A stretch of DNA of 64,000 nt from Labia minor. Lineage: Eukaryota > Arthropoda > Insecta > Dermaptera > Spongiphoridae. Of the stretch, positions 13,921-24,890 are shown in pieces. The notes under the pieces are model-generated. The model saw only the letters and a list, made by a program, of their open reading frames with translations, had not been told where the DNA came from and made no database searches. The stretch spans positions 94,989,228 through 95,053,227 of the forward strand of contig OY720344.1 of the NCBI GenBank assembly GCA_963082975.1, written 5' to 3'. Numbering within the stretch: the first letter of the stretch is position 1; each line of letters begins with the position of its first letter. Made by a program: the position numbers and the translations under genes.

Positions 13921-14954
13921 GTCCCACTTTTTAGAAAATATCTCCATTTCTTATTTTAAATGTACTGTCCAAATATATAATTCAGTTGAATATTAAATCT
14001 TTAAAATGTATAATAAATGTAAAAATATAATTTGATAAATCCATGTTTTTATTTTAGATGGCATAAAAATAAATAATTTATGATTTTTAAATAAAAATAT
14101 TTTTTAATTTACAAGCATTTTTATTGATTACTCGAGATTTGAAAATATATGTTAATAAATATTTTTTTTTTTTATTTATTTAATTGCTTATATTGTAGTT
14201 TAAAACATTTTTTTAATTCTATTTATTCTAAATAAAACTAAACTGGGTCTGTGATTATGTGTGCCCTCAATTTGAGACATTATGGTCGTTGATTACAGAG
14301 TGTTAGTTATTATGTAAATATGTAAATAAGTTTTTCTTTTTTCATTTTTTGTTTACTTTTTGGATGTTTTTGCTATTTTTTATTTGTTTTTTTTTTGTAA
14401 CCACCCAAACTGAGGTGGACCGAAATAACATACAGAATAATTGTATATATATTTCTTGAATAAATAAATAATAAATAATAATATATTGTGAAAATTAGAT
14501 AAATAATGGAGAGAGAAAAAAATATTTAAAAATAGATATTTATTTAAATGAAATAGAATTATTTAATTTCATTTAATTTAATAAGAATGAAAATGTAATT
14601 TTAAACAAAATAAGAAACAATGTTTTTGTTTAAAATGTTTTCAAGATTTATAATTACAATATAGAAATATAAATTTTAATATTAAATTTTTAAATATAAA
14701 TTATATTTTATTACATATCATAAATAAGAAAGTAAATGGAGAAAAATTGATTTTCTAATAATTATTCAAATGATATAACTATTTCACATTCGTTAATTAT
14801 AAAAACTAATATCAATAATTTGCAATAAGAGATTTTTTTTCCTAAATAAAATTTAAATTAAATCATTATGAATACCCACTATTATAAAATTGAATAAATA
14901 ATTCCAATTTATATGATCTTAATATATTGTGAGAATTAGATAAATAATGTAGAG
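13921..14954. other. AT-rich sequence with possible old element remnant
   Basis: No gene. Bases about 14390-14480 (TAACCACCCAAACTGAGGTG followed by a TAAATAAATAATAAA tail) could be the 3' end of a dead retroelement. That is a guess from shape alone. Around 14703-14945 are short degraded matches to histone 3' flank such as TTATTACATATCATAAATAA. Confidence 0.3.
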
Positions 14955-15145
14955 AGCAAATGCAATTTCATATAAATCGGTTCAGCCAATTTTGAGTCTG
15001 CTATAACGTCACAAATTTCCTGATGCGTAGTCATGAAAAATTTTAAAGTATCTTTTAGATTCTAAATGTCATGAAACACGAAGATATGCAAACATTTCTA
15101 AATTCTGAGCAATGTTCAGACAAAAACCTTTTTAGTTATATATAG
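14955..15145 (+). repeat. Dispersed repeat B, copy 1
   Basis: Shares ATCGGTTCAGCCAATTTTGA, a CATGAAAAATTTTAAAGT stretch, CACGAAGATATGCAAA and GACAAAAAC ends with copies at about 37150-37335, 37915-38095 (both reversed) and 47880-48060. The TATATA plus AGATTTTTGTC end may be a Helitron-like 5' end, but no 3' end was found. Confidence 0.6.
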
Positions 15146-15584
15146 ATTTTATTAAATTAATTAAAATGAGAACTTTTAGATTAAATTAAATAATTTTAAT
15201 GATCTATGAATATTAGAAATTAAAATAAAAATTTAAATATTATACTCATTTTTGTGGAAAATGCTGGAATTTTTTTTTTAACTCTTTGAATCTAATTTTA
15301 CTTATTTGGACAACTCAAAGACCCTCTATATGCACAAAGATTTGCTAACAATGAGGAAGTTAATGAAGCGGCGCAAAAGTCGCTTCGGGGTAAATCGAAT
15401 GAATTCTTCGCCAAGGTAATTAGGAAGCTGCAAGAAAGATGGACAAGTGCATAACTTTGGGGGGGGGGGTATGATTATGTTGAAAAATAGCCTGAATTTT
15501 GTAAGAATCAAATAATTATACCGTTTTTGAGCTATAGCCATTTGTCTCTTTACTATTGAATGACTCTCGAATTATAATATTTAA

Positions 15585-15866
15585 ATTTTATTTTAAGTTT
15601 CTCCAGACATAGGCTCATAAAATCGAGAAGGTTGCGATTAACATGACATGAAACAAGAAAGGAAAATAAAAAACTGCCGAAAAATATATTGGTGGGGAGA
15701 CCCATTGAGAAACGCCTGGTTGAAAGACCAAGGTCGCTGTGGGCAGACATAAGAAGAGAGAGGGTTAGGAGCAAATAGGAGATGGATTTGATAGAGACAT
15801 TTGGAGAAATTCAGCCAAGTTCTTTCGAATTTCATAGAGCCACAAAGATAGATATAAAAATTAAAA
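15585..15866 (+). pseudogene. LINE type 1, 3' fragment
   Basis: Degenerate 3' end of the LINE family best seen at 22380-23605. It shares ATAAAATCGAGAAGG, GCCGAAAAATATATTGGTGG, GAGAAACGCCTGG and the terminal TTCTTTCGA...TAGAGCCACA followed by a short GATA tail. Reading frames are broken throughout. It lies immediately left of the hAT element at 15879. Confidence 0.75.
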
Positions 15867-16243
15867 GTAGGTGTAGACCAGGGGTTCTCAAACTTTTTCT
15901 TCCATAGACCCCCTGTAGGAATTTTATTTTTTTCATAGACCCTCTACCTAAGGAATATATATATATATACATCTAATTGTGTGTGTGCATAAGCTATCAC
16001 AGACGACTCATTTTAAAACACATAGTAATAGGAAAATGAGGAGAAATTGTACAGAAGAAAGAAACTGAAATATCAATAATTATATTTAATATATTATTTA
16101 ATGATTAAATTTAACACATAATAAAAAAAAACATTAATATTTTACAAAGTTATAATTGACGTTTTTGTGCGATTTCTTTTATGTTTGGGCTAAAATTACT
16201 AAGTTTTATTCTTAAATCTCCCCTTTCAATTTATCTTATCTTA

Positions 16244-17412
16244 TCTTCTTATACGAGTAAAAATTGTTTGTTTGTTTGTTTCATTGTTCTCAAAAACCGC
16301 TCTAACGATTTTTTTGAAATTCACAACAGAGATAGTATTTATAAAGAAAAATTGAGTTTTATTGATCACATCTCACGAAACTTTATTAGTTCTTCTTAAT
16401 TTAAATTTATAATATATTGATGACGTCACAACCACCGCCTGTGAGATATATATATCTATTCTTAAAATAAAATTAAAAATATTTATATTATATTCATATA
16501 TTTGATTTTTTAATTTCATTAATAGTTTTACATTTAAATTATTTGAAATTGTTTCACACAACGTTTAAAAGAAGATTTATCTTTATATTCGATTCGATAC
16601 ATAGTAGGAGAATTAAATGACATCATCAATTTATTATAGAACGAATCCGTAAATATATTTTTAATATTATATATTAGCTATTGATTATATTGTAATTCCA
16701 CTCTTAATTATATACTTACATGAAAAAGGAAATCCAATTATGAGATCAAAATTAAAATTAAAATATGATTTTTTAGACATCCTCTAGGCATTTTTAATAT
16801 TAGATTTATTGATTAAAAGAAAACAAAAACAAAATTAAATTATAAATATAAATAAAACATAAAAATTATAAATATTATATACATATTCTTTGACCAATTA
16901 TATGTTGCATGTTGTGAGTATGTGATTACACAAATTGGGAAAAAATCACTCAAGTTAGGCTAAGCAGACGTCTTAAATATTATAAGAGATTCGGCAATTG
17001 CAATTACAGATAGCGAGGAAAAATTAATGGAGGTTTGAAATTAATAGTGATAAGAAAAAATATTTAGTGAGACAAAGAGGAACAGTATTAACATACAAAA
17101 TCTTAATATACAATTTAAATCGAGGTATCAATCGGGAAACGCCTGTTATCATGCAGTAAAGAGGCTTATCTCATCAAAATTATTATCAAAGGGAATCAAG
17201 ACCATGGACGCATAGGAAGGACGTAAGAGAGATAGGACAAGGGCTCAGGATAGGGACATTTGGAGAAATGTGGCCAAGAACTTTCGACTATCTTTGAGCT
17301 ATATAAATAGAAGAATACTACTTTTAACCAAATACGATGTACCACTCGGGGGTACAGGGGGCGGAGCCCCCGTCCAGCTGTGAAGAGCGCCGAAGGCGCT
17401 CGGACCAGCTGG
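16244..17412 (+). mobile_element. Helitron-like element nested in hAT
   Basis: A possible 5' end A|TCTTCTTATACGAGTAAAAA at 16244 precedes a GTTTGTTTGTTTC stretch. The 3' end has two hairpins, GGGGGC-GGA-GCCCCC (17357-17371) and GAGCGCC-GAA-GGCGCTC (17385-17401). Eleven bases later comes CTGG followed by T, fitting the CTRR|T ending of Helitrons. The 3' end is well supported because similar ends occur at 51076 and 60640. The 5' boundary is a guess. No Rep-helicase is present, and the interior includes LINE sequence. Confidence 0.55.
16940..17310 (+). pseudogene. LINE type 1 fragment inside the nested element
   Basis: Matches the LINE at 22380-23605 in three blocks: the region after the YADD motif (GCAGACG-CTTAAATAT, GAGATTCGGCAATTGCAATT), the CGGGAAACGCCTGTTATCAT block, and the 3' end region (GGACATTTGGAGAAAT, AACTTTCGA). 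Intervening sequence is deleted and frames are broken. Confidence 0.7.
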
Positions 17413-17526
17413 TTTTTTACTAAAGAGACATCCATAGACCCCCAATAGACCCCTTGGTGATCATAGACCCCCATGAAATCCCATAGATCCCCAGGGGGTC
17501 CACATGGACCCCTTTGAGAATAACTG

Positions 17527-17840
17527 GTGTAGACCTAGGGGACATTTATTGTCAAAATACTATTATACATGGAGTCCTTTTCCCAAAAAATAGAGCGACA
17601 GAGTTTATGGACTTGAATGGGGACAAATGAGAGGATGATGAGTTATTTCCTTTTTGGGAAAAAATTGGAAATAAATGTCTTCAACCGCAACAAAAACACA
17701 GTATCCGAGATAGGACAAGTATCTGCACCTAATCCTGCTAATAATCGTGAGACAGCCCGCTCTCTTAATTTAATAACTGTTCTTTTCAAAATTCTATTTC
17801 GTTTAGCTTGATATTAAATTGTATCTATCTGTTTCGTTTA
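17527..17840. other. Spacer, nothing recognised
   Basis: Contains a 64-codon open frame (17617-17811) with no recognisable domain. I do not consider it a gene. Confidence 0.4.
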
Positions 17841-17900
17841 TCTTATATATAAAATTCTCGTCTTGTTATAAAAATTGTATCTATCTGTTTCATTGTTCAT
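17841..17900 (+). mobile_element. Helitron-like 5' end
   Basis: A|TCTTATATATAAAATTCTCG followed by a GTATCTATCTGTTTCATTG stretch has the form of a non-autonomous Helitron 5' terminus (TC after A, then a TATATAAAA block). I could not locate a matching 3' CTRR end. Confidence 0.4.
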
Positions 17901-18786
17901 TCGATTTCTGTGTCTATTCTTTTTTTATTCTTTATTAATTAAATTTTGTATTTATAATATAAATTCTGTTCTTTCTTTTGAGTAATTATTTGTATCACCT
18001 TTCCGTTTCCCACTTGTAATAGGTTTTAACTCCGAAAACACCCATGCTATCATACATTTCAAATATATTTAGTGATCTTAGCAACATTTATAAAGTTAAA
18101 TTTTCAAATATAAGATGACGCCACGTGATTAAACAAAAAACATTTTTCAATTTATGAAAATTGATCAACATAAAATTTAATCGATTTTTGAATAAAAAAC
18201 ATAGTAGTAGAGTTATCAATGAAAATGTAAACTACTCCTAAAGACTTCCTTTTCTTTATTTACCCCATCCTGATCTTAGATCTGTAATGGTATATATATT
18301 ATTCTATTAATTAATAAAAATATATTTAAGAAATATTATATTTTTATCTTTATATTTTAATTTAATAAAAACAGAAATCTAGTATTTTAGAATAAAGAAT
18401 AATAGTTGTGGTAGTAAATATATATTTAATTAATAGTGGCGTAGCGTAGGTGGGCCGGCCCTTCTTGAGGGCGGATTTTCACAATAAATAATATCTATCT
18501 ATTTTCATATCATTTTTAATTAACCTGCACATTACATAATAGAAAATGTATTTTTACTGAAAAGTAGAAAAGTTCCTTGTTTGATATTATATTGAAAAGA
18601 AAATCAAATAGTATATTATTATATTGTATATAGAAATCGTTTCTGATTTGTTAGTAAAATACATGACATTGGCATTTAACTTTAAAATTATGGAATATAA
18701 AATCTTTTAATATTTATGCATCCAAACATATGCGGAACAAATTATTCAAAAAAAAGAAAAAAAACATATTTATTGGATATTTATTA
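17901..18786. other. Unresolved repeat-like sequence
   Basis: No gene. A G+C-rich block at about 18434-18480 (TAGTGGCGTAGCGTAGGTGG followed by GCCGGCCC) looks like the end of a DNA transposon, but no partner end was found. Confidence 0.35.
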
Positions 18787-18984
18787 TGTCGTTCGGAAAG
18801 TAATTTTGTTTTTTCCGCCAGAAGATTTAATTATATTTTTTCGAACAGAACTTCACACTTAGAGGAACCTTTACTTCAAATGAGAAGATGGATCAGTTAT
18901 TTGCCAGCAAATATTTATTATTTATACGAAAATTGTCTTTCAGTTTTACAAAAAAACAAAAACAAAATGAATTTTCGAACGACC
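18787..18984. mobile_element. Mariner-type MITE
   Basis: The left end TGTCGTTCGGAAAGTAATTT and the reverse complement of the right end, GGTCGTTCGAAAATTCATTT, are imperfect inverted repeats of about 22 bp. Both are flanked by TA (18785-18786 and 18985-18986), the target duplication of Tc1/mariner elements. The 198-bp length excludes a transposase gene. The 85-codon open frame across it is fortuitous. Confidence 0.7.
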
Positions 18985-18986
18985 TA

Positions 18987-19420
18987 AAAGTTGAAGTAAG
19001 ATATCCTTTAATTATCATTATAAATGAATATCAATTAAAGAAAAACTATTTTTTTACAAAAAAATCACATATGTAGCATATTTTATATGGTAATAATAAT
19101 TGTATGAATATTTATAATGTTTTCCAAAACCATCTTGAATTATTTGATTGTTTTGATTTGCATATTTATTTATTAATTTATTATTTATTGATATTTGTTA
19201 CAAAATTAAAATTTCAATTAAAACTATATAAAAGTATAATGAGAAATGGATTAGGTTTTAATTTTCAATGTCATTCATAGTAAAAAGTAAGATAATTCAA
19301 TTCATAGTTGTTTAGGGTGTAGCATACTTGGACATTTAGAACAAATAGATATTTGATCAATAACGCTGTATAATTAATATGTCAAAAATTTTGGAACAGG
19401 GGACTAGTTTGTTCTGAAAC
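18987..19420. other. AT-rich spacer
   Basis: No gene seen. Bases 19398-19420 (GGGGACTAGTTTGTT and on) resemble the outside of the right end of the next element, so that element may begin slightly earlier than drawn. Confidence 0.4.
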
Positions 19421-21821
19421 AGGACCTTTATGTTTATATGTATAATTATAAATAAATTTTTAGCATGCACATTCCTCCAACCATCGCATTCTAAGCTATC
19501 TTGGTCCCATTTGTATTCTCTCCCAATTCTCTCCTATCTACCTTTATATAATGTGTACACCTAGTTACCGGAAGTAATTTAATTGTGTTTCCCGCAAATA
19601 ACTTTTCACCAATTTCAGTTTTTCTCATTCATTAGTGTCCACCACATTAATGACTAACAATTGATATATATATATATTACATATATATATATATATATAT
19701 AATATATATAGTTATAATTTCCAGATGGCTTGGATGGTCCAGCGTGGACATCCTGGGAATGTTTATTCTATTCGAGTTCCAGCAGATGTAATATATTACA
19801 TATATATATTACATATATAAGTTATGTCATCCTATGACATAAACAGAGACGTTCCCATGAGCGTGCCCGTCTGCAATGAGTCGAGATAAGATAAGATTAT
19901 ATTATCAACATCTGCTGGAACTCGAATAGAATAAACATTCCCAAGATGTCCACGCTGGACCATCCAAGCCATCTGGAAATTAGATAACACATAACATAAA
20001 CACCTTAGCAAAGATAATATAAAGAAGAACGATCCCACAGGGATTATGTTACAAACATCTGATGGAGAGCAAAACCAAAATAGGATAAACAACCGAGATA
20101 ATCTAAACAATCCCACGAGGCCATCTGGTCCACGCGAAGTCAGATAATGTAAACTTTCTCACACACACACACATGGACTAAACTCATTACACCCATACCA
20201 ATGCTGAGACCCCTTTAAATATCGACTTCTCGCTCAACTCGAGTTAGTTGAAGTGTCATCGATGCCGTCTTCACGTCACTTTGATCACGGTTTCATCAAC
20301 ATCAAATTGACCCTCAACTCCGGCTAATTTCAAGAATTAGTTGTTAAACCAACAAACGGCTCACTCTCAATCTCATCGGCGTATAATACCTTCTTCTAAC
20401 CCCCGTTCGTGTCTGTGCTACTAGTGTCAGGTAGCTCCGAGGTGAAATTCCTCGTCTTGAGGTGAGCAGGTCTCGTTAATCGCGATACACTAGTAACAGC
20501 TATCTACTAGAGCTCACACTCCTGATAGACCATTGTGGTTAAGTCTATCAACCTCCCAAATCGGGTCGACATGTTAGTGTAGTCAGACGTCAAAACGAAC
20601 AACTCCCCAATACCCCATTCTCATATTTGCTTCTACAAACACTTTATTACAAATAATTATAATACAATTTATATTAATGGTATAATTAATGCAAATAAAG
20701 AAAATTATAATTAATAATTTTATATTACATATATTATATATATTACATATATATATATATGTAATATATATATATTGTAATATATAAATATAAAAATGCC
20801 TTTTTTTTATGCTTATATATTGGATGTATTATGATACTGAAATATAGAAGGTTGTTTGTTTGAGCACATGGCAAAGTGTATAAAAGGTGACTTTCTAAAA
20901 ATGATTGTTATACCTCTTCGTTACCCCAAAAGGGAGAGAGGGGTGGACAATATTGCCAAGTGGCATAGGAGGGGAGAATGACCAGCTACATGTTTGGACA
21001 TTTTTTGGTCATTCTTGGATGGAGTGTAAGGGAAGCGACTTCATCTGATTAAGTGAGAACAAAATATAAGGATCATCCAGTGTGCGTGGGAGCTGTGTCT
21101 GCCCTGATATGACGACATGATACCTTGAGGAAAATATCCAAGAATCATCTTACTTGAAGTCCCAGTGTTCCCCGAACTCATTATTAATTTGAACATCAGC
21201 TAAGTAGTCGACTATTATCTATAAATAATTGCAATTATTCTATGAACTCAATTCCATTCAATTTATACTCTTCTTAATTTTTTACGGTACCATTAAATTT
21301 ATTCAATTTCTTATTAATTTCATTATTATCAATTGTATCAAATAAATTCTTCTATTCTTAGTAAATAAATAATTTTAGTTGTAATTTTATTTAAGCATTT
21401 TTAATTGAACCTATTCAATTTTATTATTTCCCATATCAACCTACGCGGATTTCAATAACCCTTTGTTTTAATCTAATTCAATCCAGAGTGCTACCAATTA
21501 ATTAAACTAATTTTATAACACATTTTTCTCATAAAATACCTTACCCTTTTTACCTCTTATACACGACAATATATATATCAATTGTTAGTCATTAATGTGG
21601 TGGACACTAATGAATGAGGAAAACTGAAATTGGTGAAAAGTTATTTGCGGGAAACACAATTAAATTACTTCCGGTAACTAGGTGTACACATTATATAAAG
21701 GTAGATAGGAGAGAATTGGGAGAGAATGCAAATGGGACCAAGATAGCTTAGAATGCGATGGTTGGAGGAATGTGCATGCTAAAAATTTATTTATAATTAT
21801 ACATATAAACATAAAGGTCCT
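19421..21821. mobile_element. 2.4-kb element with 250-bp terminal inverted repeats
   Basis: Bases 19421-19670 are a near-perfect reverse complement of 21571-21821. They begin AGGACCTTTATG and run through AGCATGCACATTCCTCCAAC, CCGGAAGTAATTTAATTGTG and ATTAGTGTCCACCACATTAA to CAATTGATATATA. The interior holds (TA)n tracts, a 70-bp hairpin (19724-19975) and an unusually G+C-rich block at about 20100-20640. A TATAAAAGG at about 20879 is followed by more non-repetitive sequence to 21200. I see no transposase and no clean target duplication (TGAAAC against TAGTTA), so the superfamily is unknown. The G+C-rich part may be a second element, for instance a solo LTR. Confidence 0.75.
19724..19975. repeat. 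Internal inverted repeat, about 68-bp arms
   Basis: CCAGATGGCTTGGATGGTCC at 19724 and the following bases to about 19791 recur inverted at about 19907-19975, with one clear mismatch (CATCCTGGG against CATCTTGGG). The 115 bp between the arms contain AT repeats and TTATGTCATCCTATGACATAA. Part of it, CATCTGGTCCACGCG, recurs at 20121. A minus-strand open frame (19832-20116) spans one arm and is probably not a gene. Confidence 0.75.
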
Positions 21822-22078
21822 TAGTTAGTCCTTAGTATTAGTTTTGTTTTTATTAATTTATTATTTATGGATAGAAAGTTATATATCTCATAAAAATACG
21901 ATTAATCTAGTTTCACTAAGTTTAAAGAATTGATATAAATTATATTAATAATTATAATTTTTATTCAAATTTTTCTTAAAAAGTTTTAAAAATCGATGAA
22001 AGCGCTAATTTAAAATTATTTTTTTTATAAATTGAACATGGAACTCGTTATAATGTATTTTTATTATCATAAATTCTT

Positions 22079-22112
<34 letters not shown>

Positions 22113-22379
22113 GATAAAAAGAAACAGTTAAACAAAGAAATTGAAATTAATAATAATCTGTTATTAAATATAAATTTTAATAAATTGACTCAAATTAAAA
22201 TAAAACGTTGAAATTAAATAAATTATTATATGCTATGATATTATATATTATGATGTAATATTGAGTCATTTTAAGATCTAAAGAAAATTTCATTAGAACC
22301 CGAAATTACTTTCATCGTTTTAATAAACAATAAACATATAAAATTATCGAGAGATTTGTAAAATGAATATAAGTGGACA
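21822..22379. other. AT-rich spacer with (TA)n
   Basis: Contains a (TA)n microsatellite at about 22079-22105. No gene seen. Confidence 0.5.
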
Positions 22380-23605
22380 ATCTCAAAAAAATGCTTTCCT
22401 ATATTTTTATATTCAGAATTATTAAAATATGGAGGAAAACCTTTAGTAGAGTGTATGCATAAATTAGTTCTTTCGATCTGGCATAAGGAAAAGATTCCTT
22501 TAGAATGGCAGGAGGCAGTTATTATCCCACTCTTTAAGAAGGGAAATAGAACCAATTGCAATAATTACAGTGGAATTTCTCTTTTGACGACATCGTATAA
22601 GATTCTTTCGAATATTGTTTTATTAAAATTACGACCATATGCGGAGGAGATACTATCAATGCGGGTTTAGGCCAAATCGATCGACTTTAGATCAAATATT
22701 TTCATTAAGGCAGATATTAGAAAAGAAACGAGAATTAATGTTTCTGTTCACCAGCTTTTTGTAGGCTTGTAGAATTAAACAAAAAAATTCAAGTATTAGT
22801 TTACGCAGACGACTTAAATATAATAGGAGATTCGGCAATTGCAATTATAGATAGTGTAGAAAAATTAATTGATGCAGGAAAAGAGGTGGGACTAGAAATT
22901 AATAATGCTAAGACAAAGTATTTAGTAACAGAGAGGAATAGTATTAACACAAAATCTTAATATACAAGATATAGAATTTGAAAATGTAGAAAAATTTAAA
23001 TACTTATGTTCTGTGAAAACGAAAGATAATAATATTCGAGATGAGTCGGGAAACGCCTGTTATCATGCAATAAAGGGGCTTATCGCATCAAAATTATTAT
23101 CAAAGGGGATAAAAGTTAAAATATATAAAACAATTATTTTACCGGTTGTATTATATGGATATGAGGCATGGTCTATGACCTTAGCTGATGAGAGTAGATT
23201 TAGAGTATTTGAGAATAGGATTCTGAGAAGCATTTATGGGCCAAAGAAAGATGAGGTCACTGGGAAATGTCGGAGAGTGCATAACGAGGAATTGTATGAC
23301 CTCCTTGCATCTCCAGATATAGTTAGAATTATAAAATCGAGAAGGCTGCGGTGGGCAGGACACGTGGCTAGAATGGGGGAGGAAAGAATGGCGAAAAATA
23401 TATTGGGGGGAGACCGAGTGGGAAACGCCCGCTTGGAAGACCAAGGACGCGGTGGGTGGATAATGTTGAAAGGGACGTGAAAGAGGTGGGGAGGATAGGG
23501 ATTGGAGGGTTGTGGCTCAGAATAGGGACACTTGGAGAAGTGTAGTTGCTGCGGCCAAGAACTTTCGAGTTTTGTAGAGCCACAGAGATAGATAGATAGA
23601 TATTT
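22380..23605 (+). pseudogene. LINE type 1, truncated and broken reverse-transcriptase copy
   Basis: The best copy of this non-LTR family here. At 22455-22670 the translation has WQEAVIIPLFKKGNRTNCNN and GISLLTTSYKILSNI, the fingers of a non-LTR reverse transcriptase. A GFRPNRSTLDQIFSLRQIL stretch continues in another frame at about 22664. The catalytic motif appears as VYADDLNII near 22798, after an internal deletion. The last segment (23013-23480) encodes ILPVVLYGYEAWSM and RRLRWAGHVARMGEERM, typical of the C-terminal region of such LINEs. The end is TAGAGCCACAGA plus (GATA)n. It is 5'-truncated with at least two frame breaks, so it is dead. Confidence 0.88.
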
Positions 23606-23654
23606 TTATATAAAAAAACAATGGTTTATTTTCTTTAATAGTTATATCATTTTA

Positions 23655-23815
23655 AAGGTTCAAGACATCCGATATGCGGACGATACCGCTTTAATAACAT
23701 CTGAGCATCAACAAATGCAGTCCTTGCTTGAATGGGTCAATGCATTCAGCGCAAAATGTAGCCTGAAAATAAATAAGAATAAGACAATACCTTGCTGGAA
23801 TGGAATTGAAAAACT
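23655..23815 (+). pseudogene. LINE type 2, reverse-transcriptase fragment
   Basis: One frame reads IRYADDTALITSEHQQMQSL followed by a CSLKINKNKT stretch. That is the YADD catalytic core and the following NxxKT motif of a non-LTR reverse transcriptase. It is clearly different from LINE type 1 (VYADDLNII) lying just upstream. Only about 50 codons remain. Confidence 0.75.
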
Positions 23816-24498
23816 GTAAGTGTCTACATCAATGAATCGACCGAAATTATCTCCATTTCCAATCCATTATGTAGAAAAATAAAGCATTCTTGAACCTTTA
23901 AAATGATAAAACTATTATAAAAAAATAAAAGGTTGTTATTATATCTAAAATTATAGGAGTCATCATATATCATGAAAAATCAAGAGTATATCAAGAGTGA
24001 ATAAGACAAACAATAAAATTAATTGAAACCAAACCAAGAATTTAAAGAATTGATCTTTTTTAAAATGCTTTGTTTTCTTTAATGTAGAATTTAATTTCTA
24101 TTATTATTTATTTGTTTTAATATTAAAATTGAGTATAATAAAAAACATTTCTATTAATCTAATTATTAATATATTTTCTAGTCATACATGAAATTAGTAA
24201 TAATATTCACTTTGTATTTAAAAAAAAGATTAAAATCCAATTACAATTTATTAGAATTTTTAAAATTTGATTTGTCTTTTTTTTGTAATAATTATTATTA
24301 TATATCTTATTAATTAATATATAAATTATATCTTATGATATTAAAATTAATTTTAGTAAAATTTAATATTTTCTTTATTCTCCGAAGATGTGAATGAAAG
24401 TGATATGAAAAGCATATTTGCTAGTTTGTTTTAATTTTTCTATAATCTATTTCAATGTTCTATTATACATTATTATTTACATTTATTGAAAAAAATAA
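23816..24498. other. AT-rich spacer upstream of the candidate gene
   Basis: No gene or recognisable repeat. If the open frame at 24499 is a first exon, its promoter would lie here, but I see no convincing TATA box or initiator. Confidence 0.4.
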
Positions 24499-24890
24499 AT
24501 GAATTGTCCGTATGCCAGTTTTGTCCCGGTTGCCCGGGTTTTGGTACGGCAAGGGGTGCGCAAACGGGGTACAGGGGAGGCGTCGACGACGACGGCGGTC
24601 CAGCGGCAGGCAATCGATCGGCCTAACAGCAGCCACACACAGCCACTGGCTGTGCTACAAGCAGGTCGGGTCAACAAATTTTGCATTCCGTATCTCTCGT
24701 GAGTGACACTAACACATAATAAATTTCATAAATTCAATTAGTTTATTAACCCACCTCTATTCAAATTCCCCCCTACCCCTTGACAATTCTCCTAGGAGGG
24801 ACTTGACAATTGAATGCGAAAAAGTACCGGCTCAAACAACTCGCCTCCTGCCCGAGGTCTACAATACGTTTGCACTCTTCCTGGACTGTG
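24499..24890 (+). CDS. Candidate two-exon fragment of an unrecognised gene
   Basis: Two G+C-rich blocks stand out of the A+T background. Block 1 (24499-24698) is open from ATG (MNCPYASFVPVARV...) to a GTGAGT donor. Block 2 (24796-24890) follows a 97-bp interval ending in a pyrimidine-rich tract and CTCCTAG, and it ends in a GTAAGT donor. Block 1 ends with two bases of a codon, and block 2 is open only in the frame that needs one base there, so the phases agree and the joined frame continues RDLTIECEKVPAQTTRLLPE. Two good donors, a good acceptor and matching phase make a real gene likely. An in-frame TAA directly precedes the ATG, and there is no obvious signal peptide or known domain. The 3' continuation is not certain (see 58198). 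Another frame and the minus strand of block 1 are also open but do not join to block 2. Confidence 0.55.

Larger units (their letters stand above)
15879..17526. mobile_element. hAT element with 8-bp TSD (GTGTAGAC)
   Basis: The left end reads CAGGGGTTCTCAAACTTTTT and continues CCATAGACCCCC. The right end is its imperfect reverse complement, finishing CCCCTTTGAGAATAACTG. The 8 bp GTGTAGAC flank both ends (15871-15878 and 17527-17534), which proves insertion as a unit. There is no transposase. The interior carries a Helitron-like insertion and a piece of LINE. The ends belong to the same type as the autonomous element at 30442-33730, which could have mobilised it. Confidence 0.88.

Noticed and set aside
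18730..18987. 85-residue frame
   Set aside because: It spans the mariner-type MITE at 18787-18984 including both inverted ends.
19832..20116. 94-residue minus-strand frame
   Set aside because: It crosses an arm of the internal hairpin of a transposable element, has no recognisable domain and no flanking signals.
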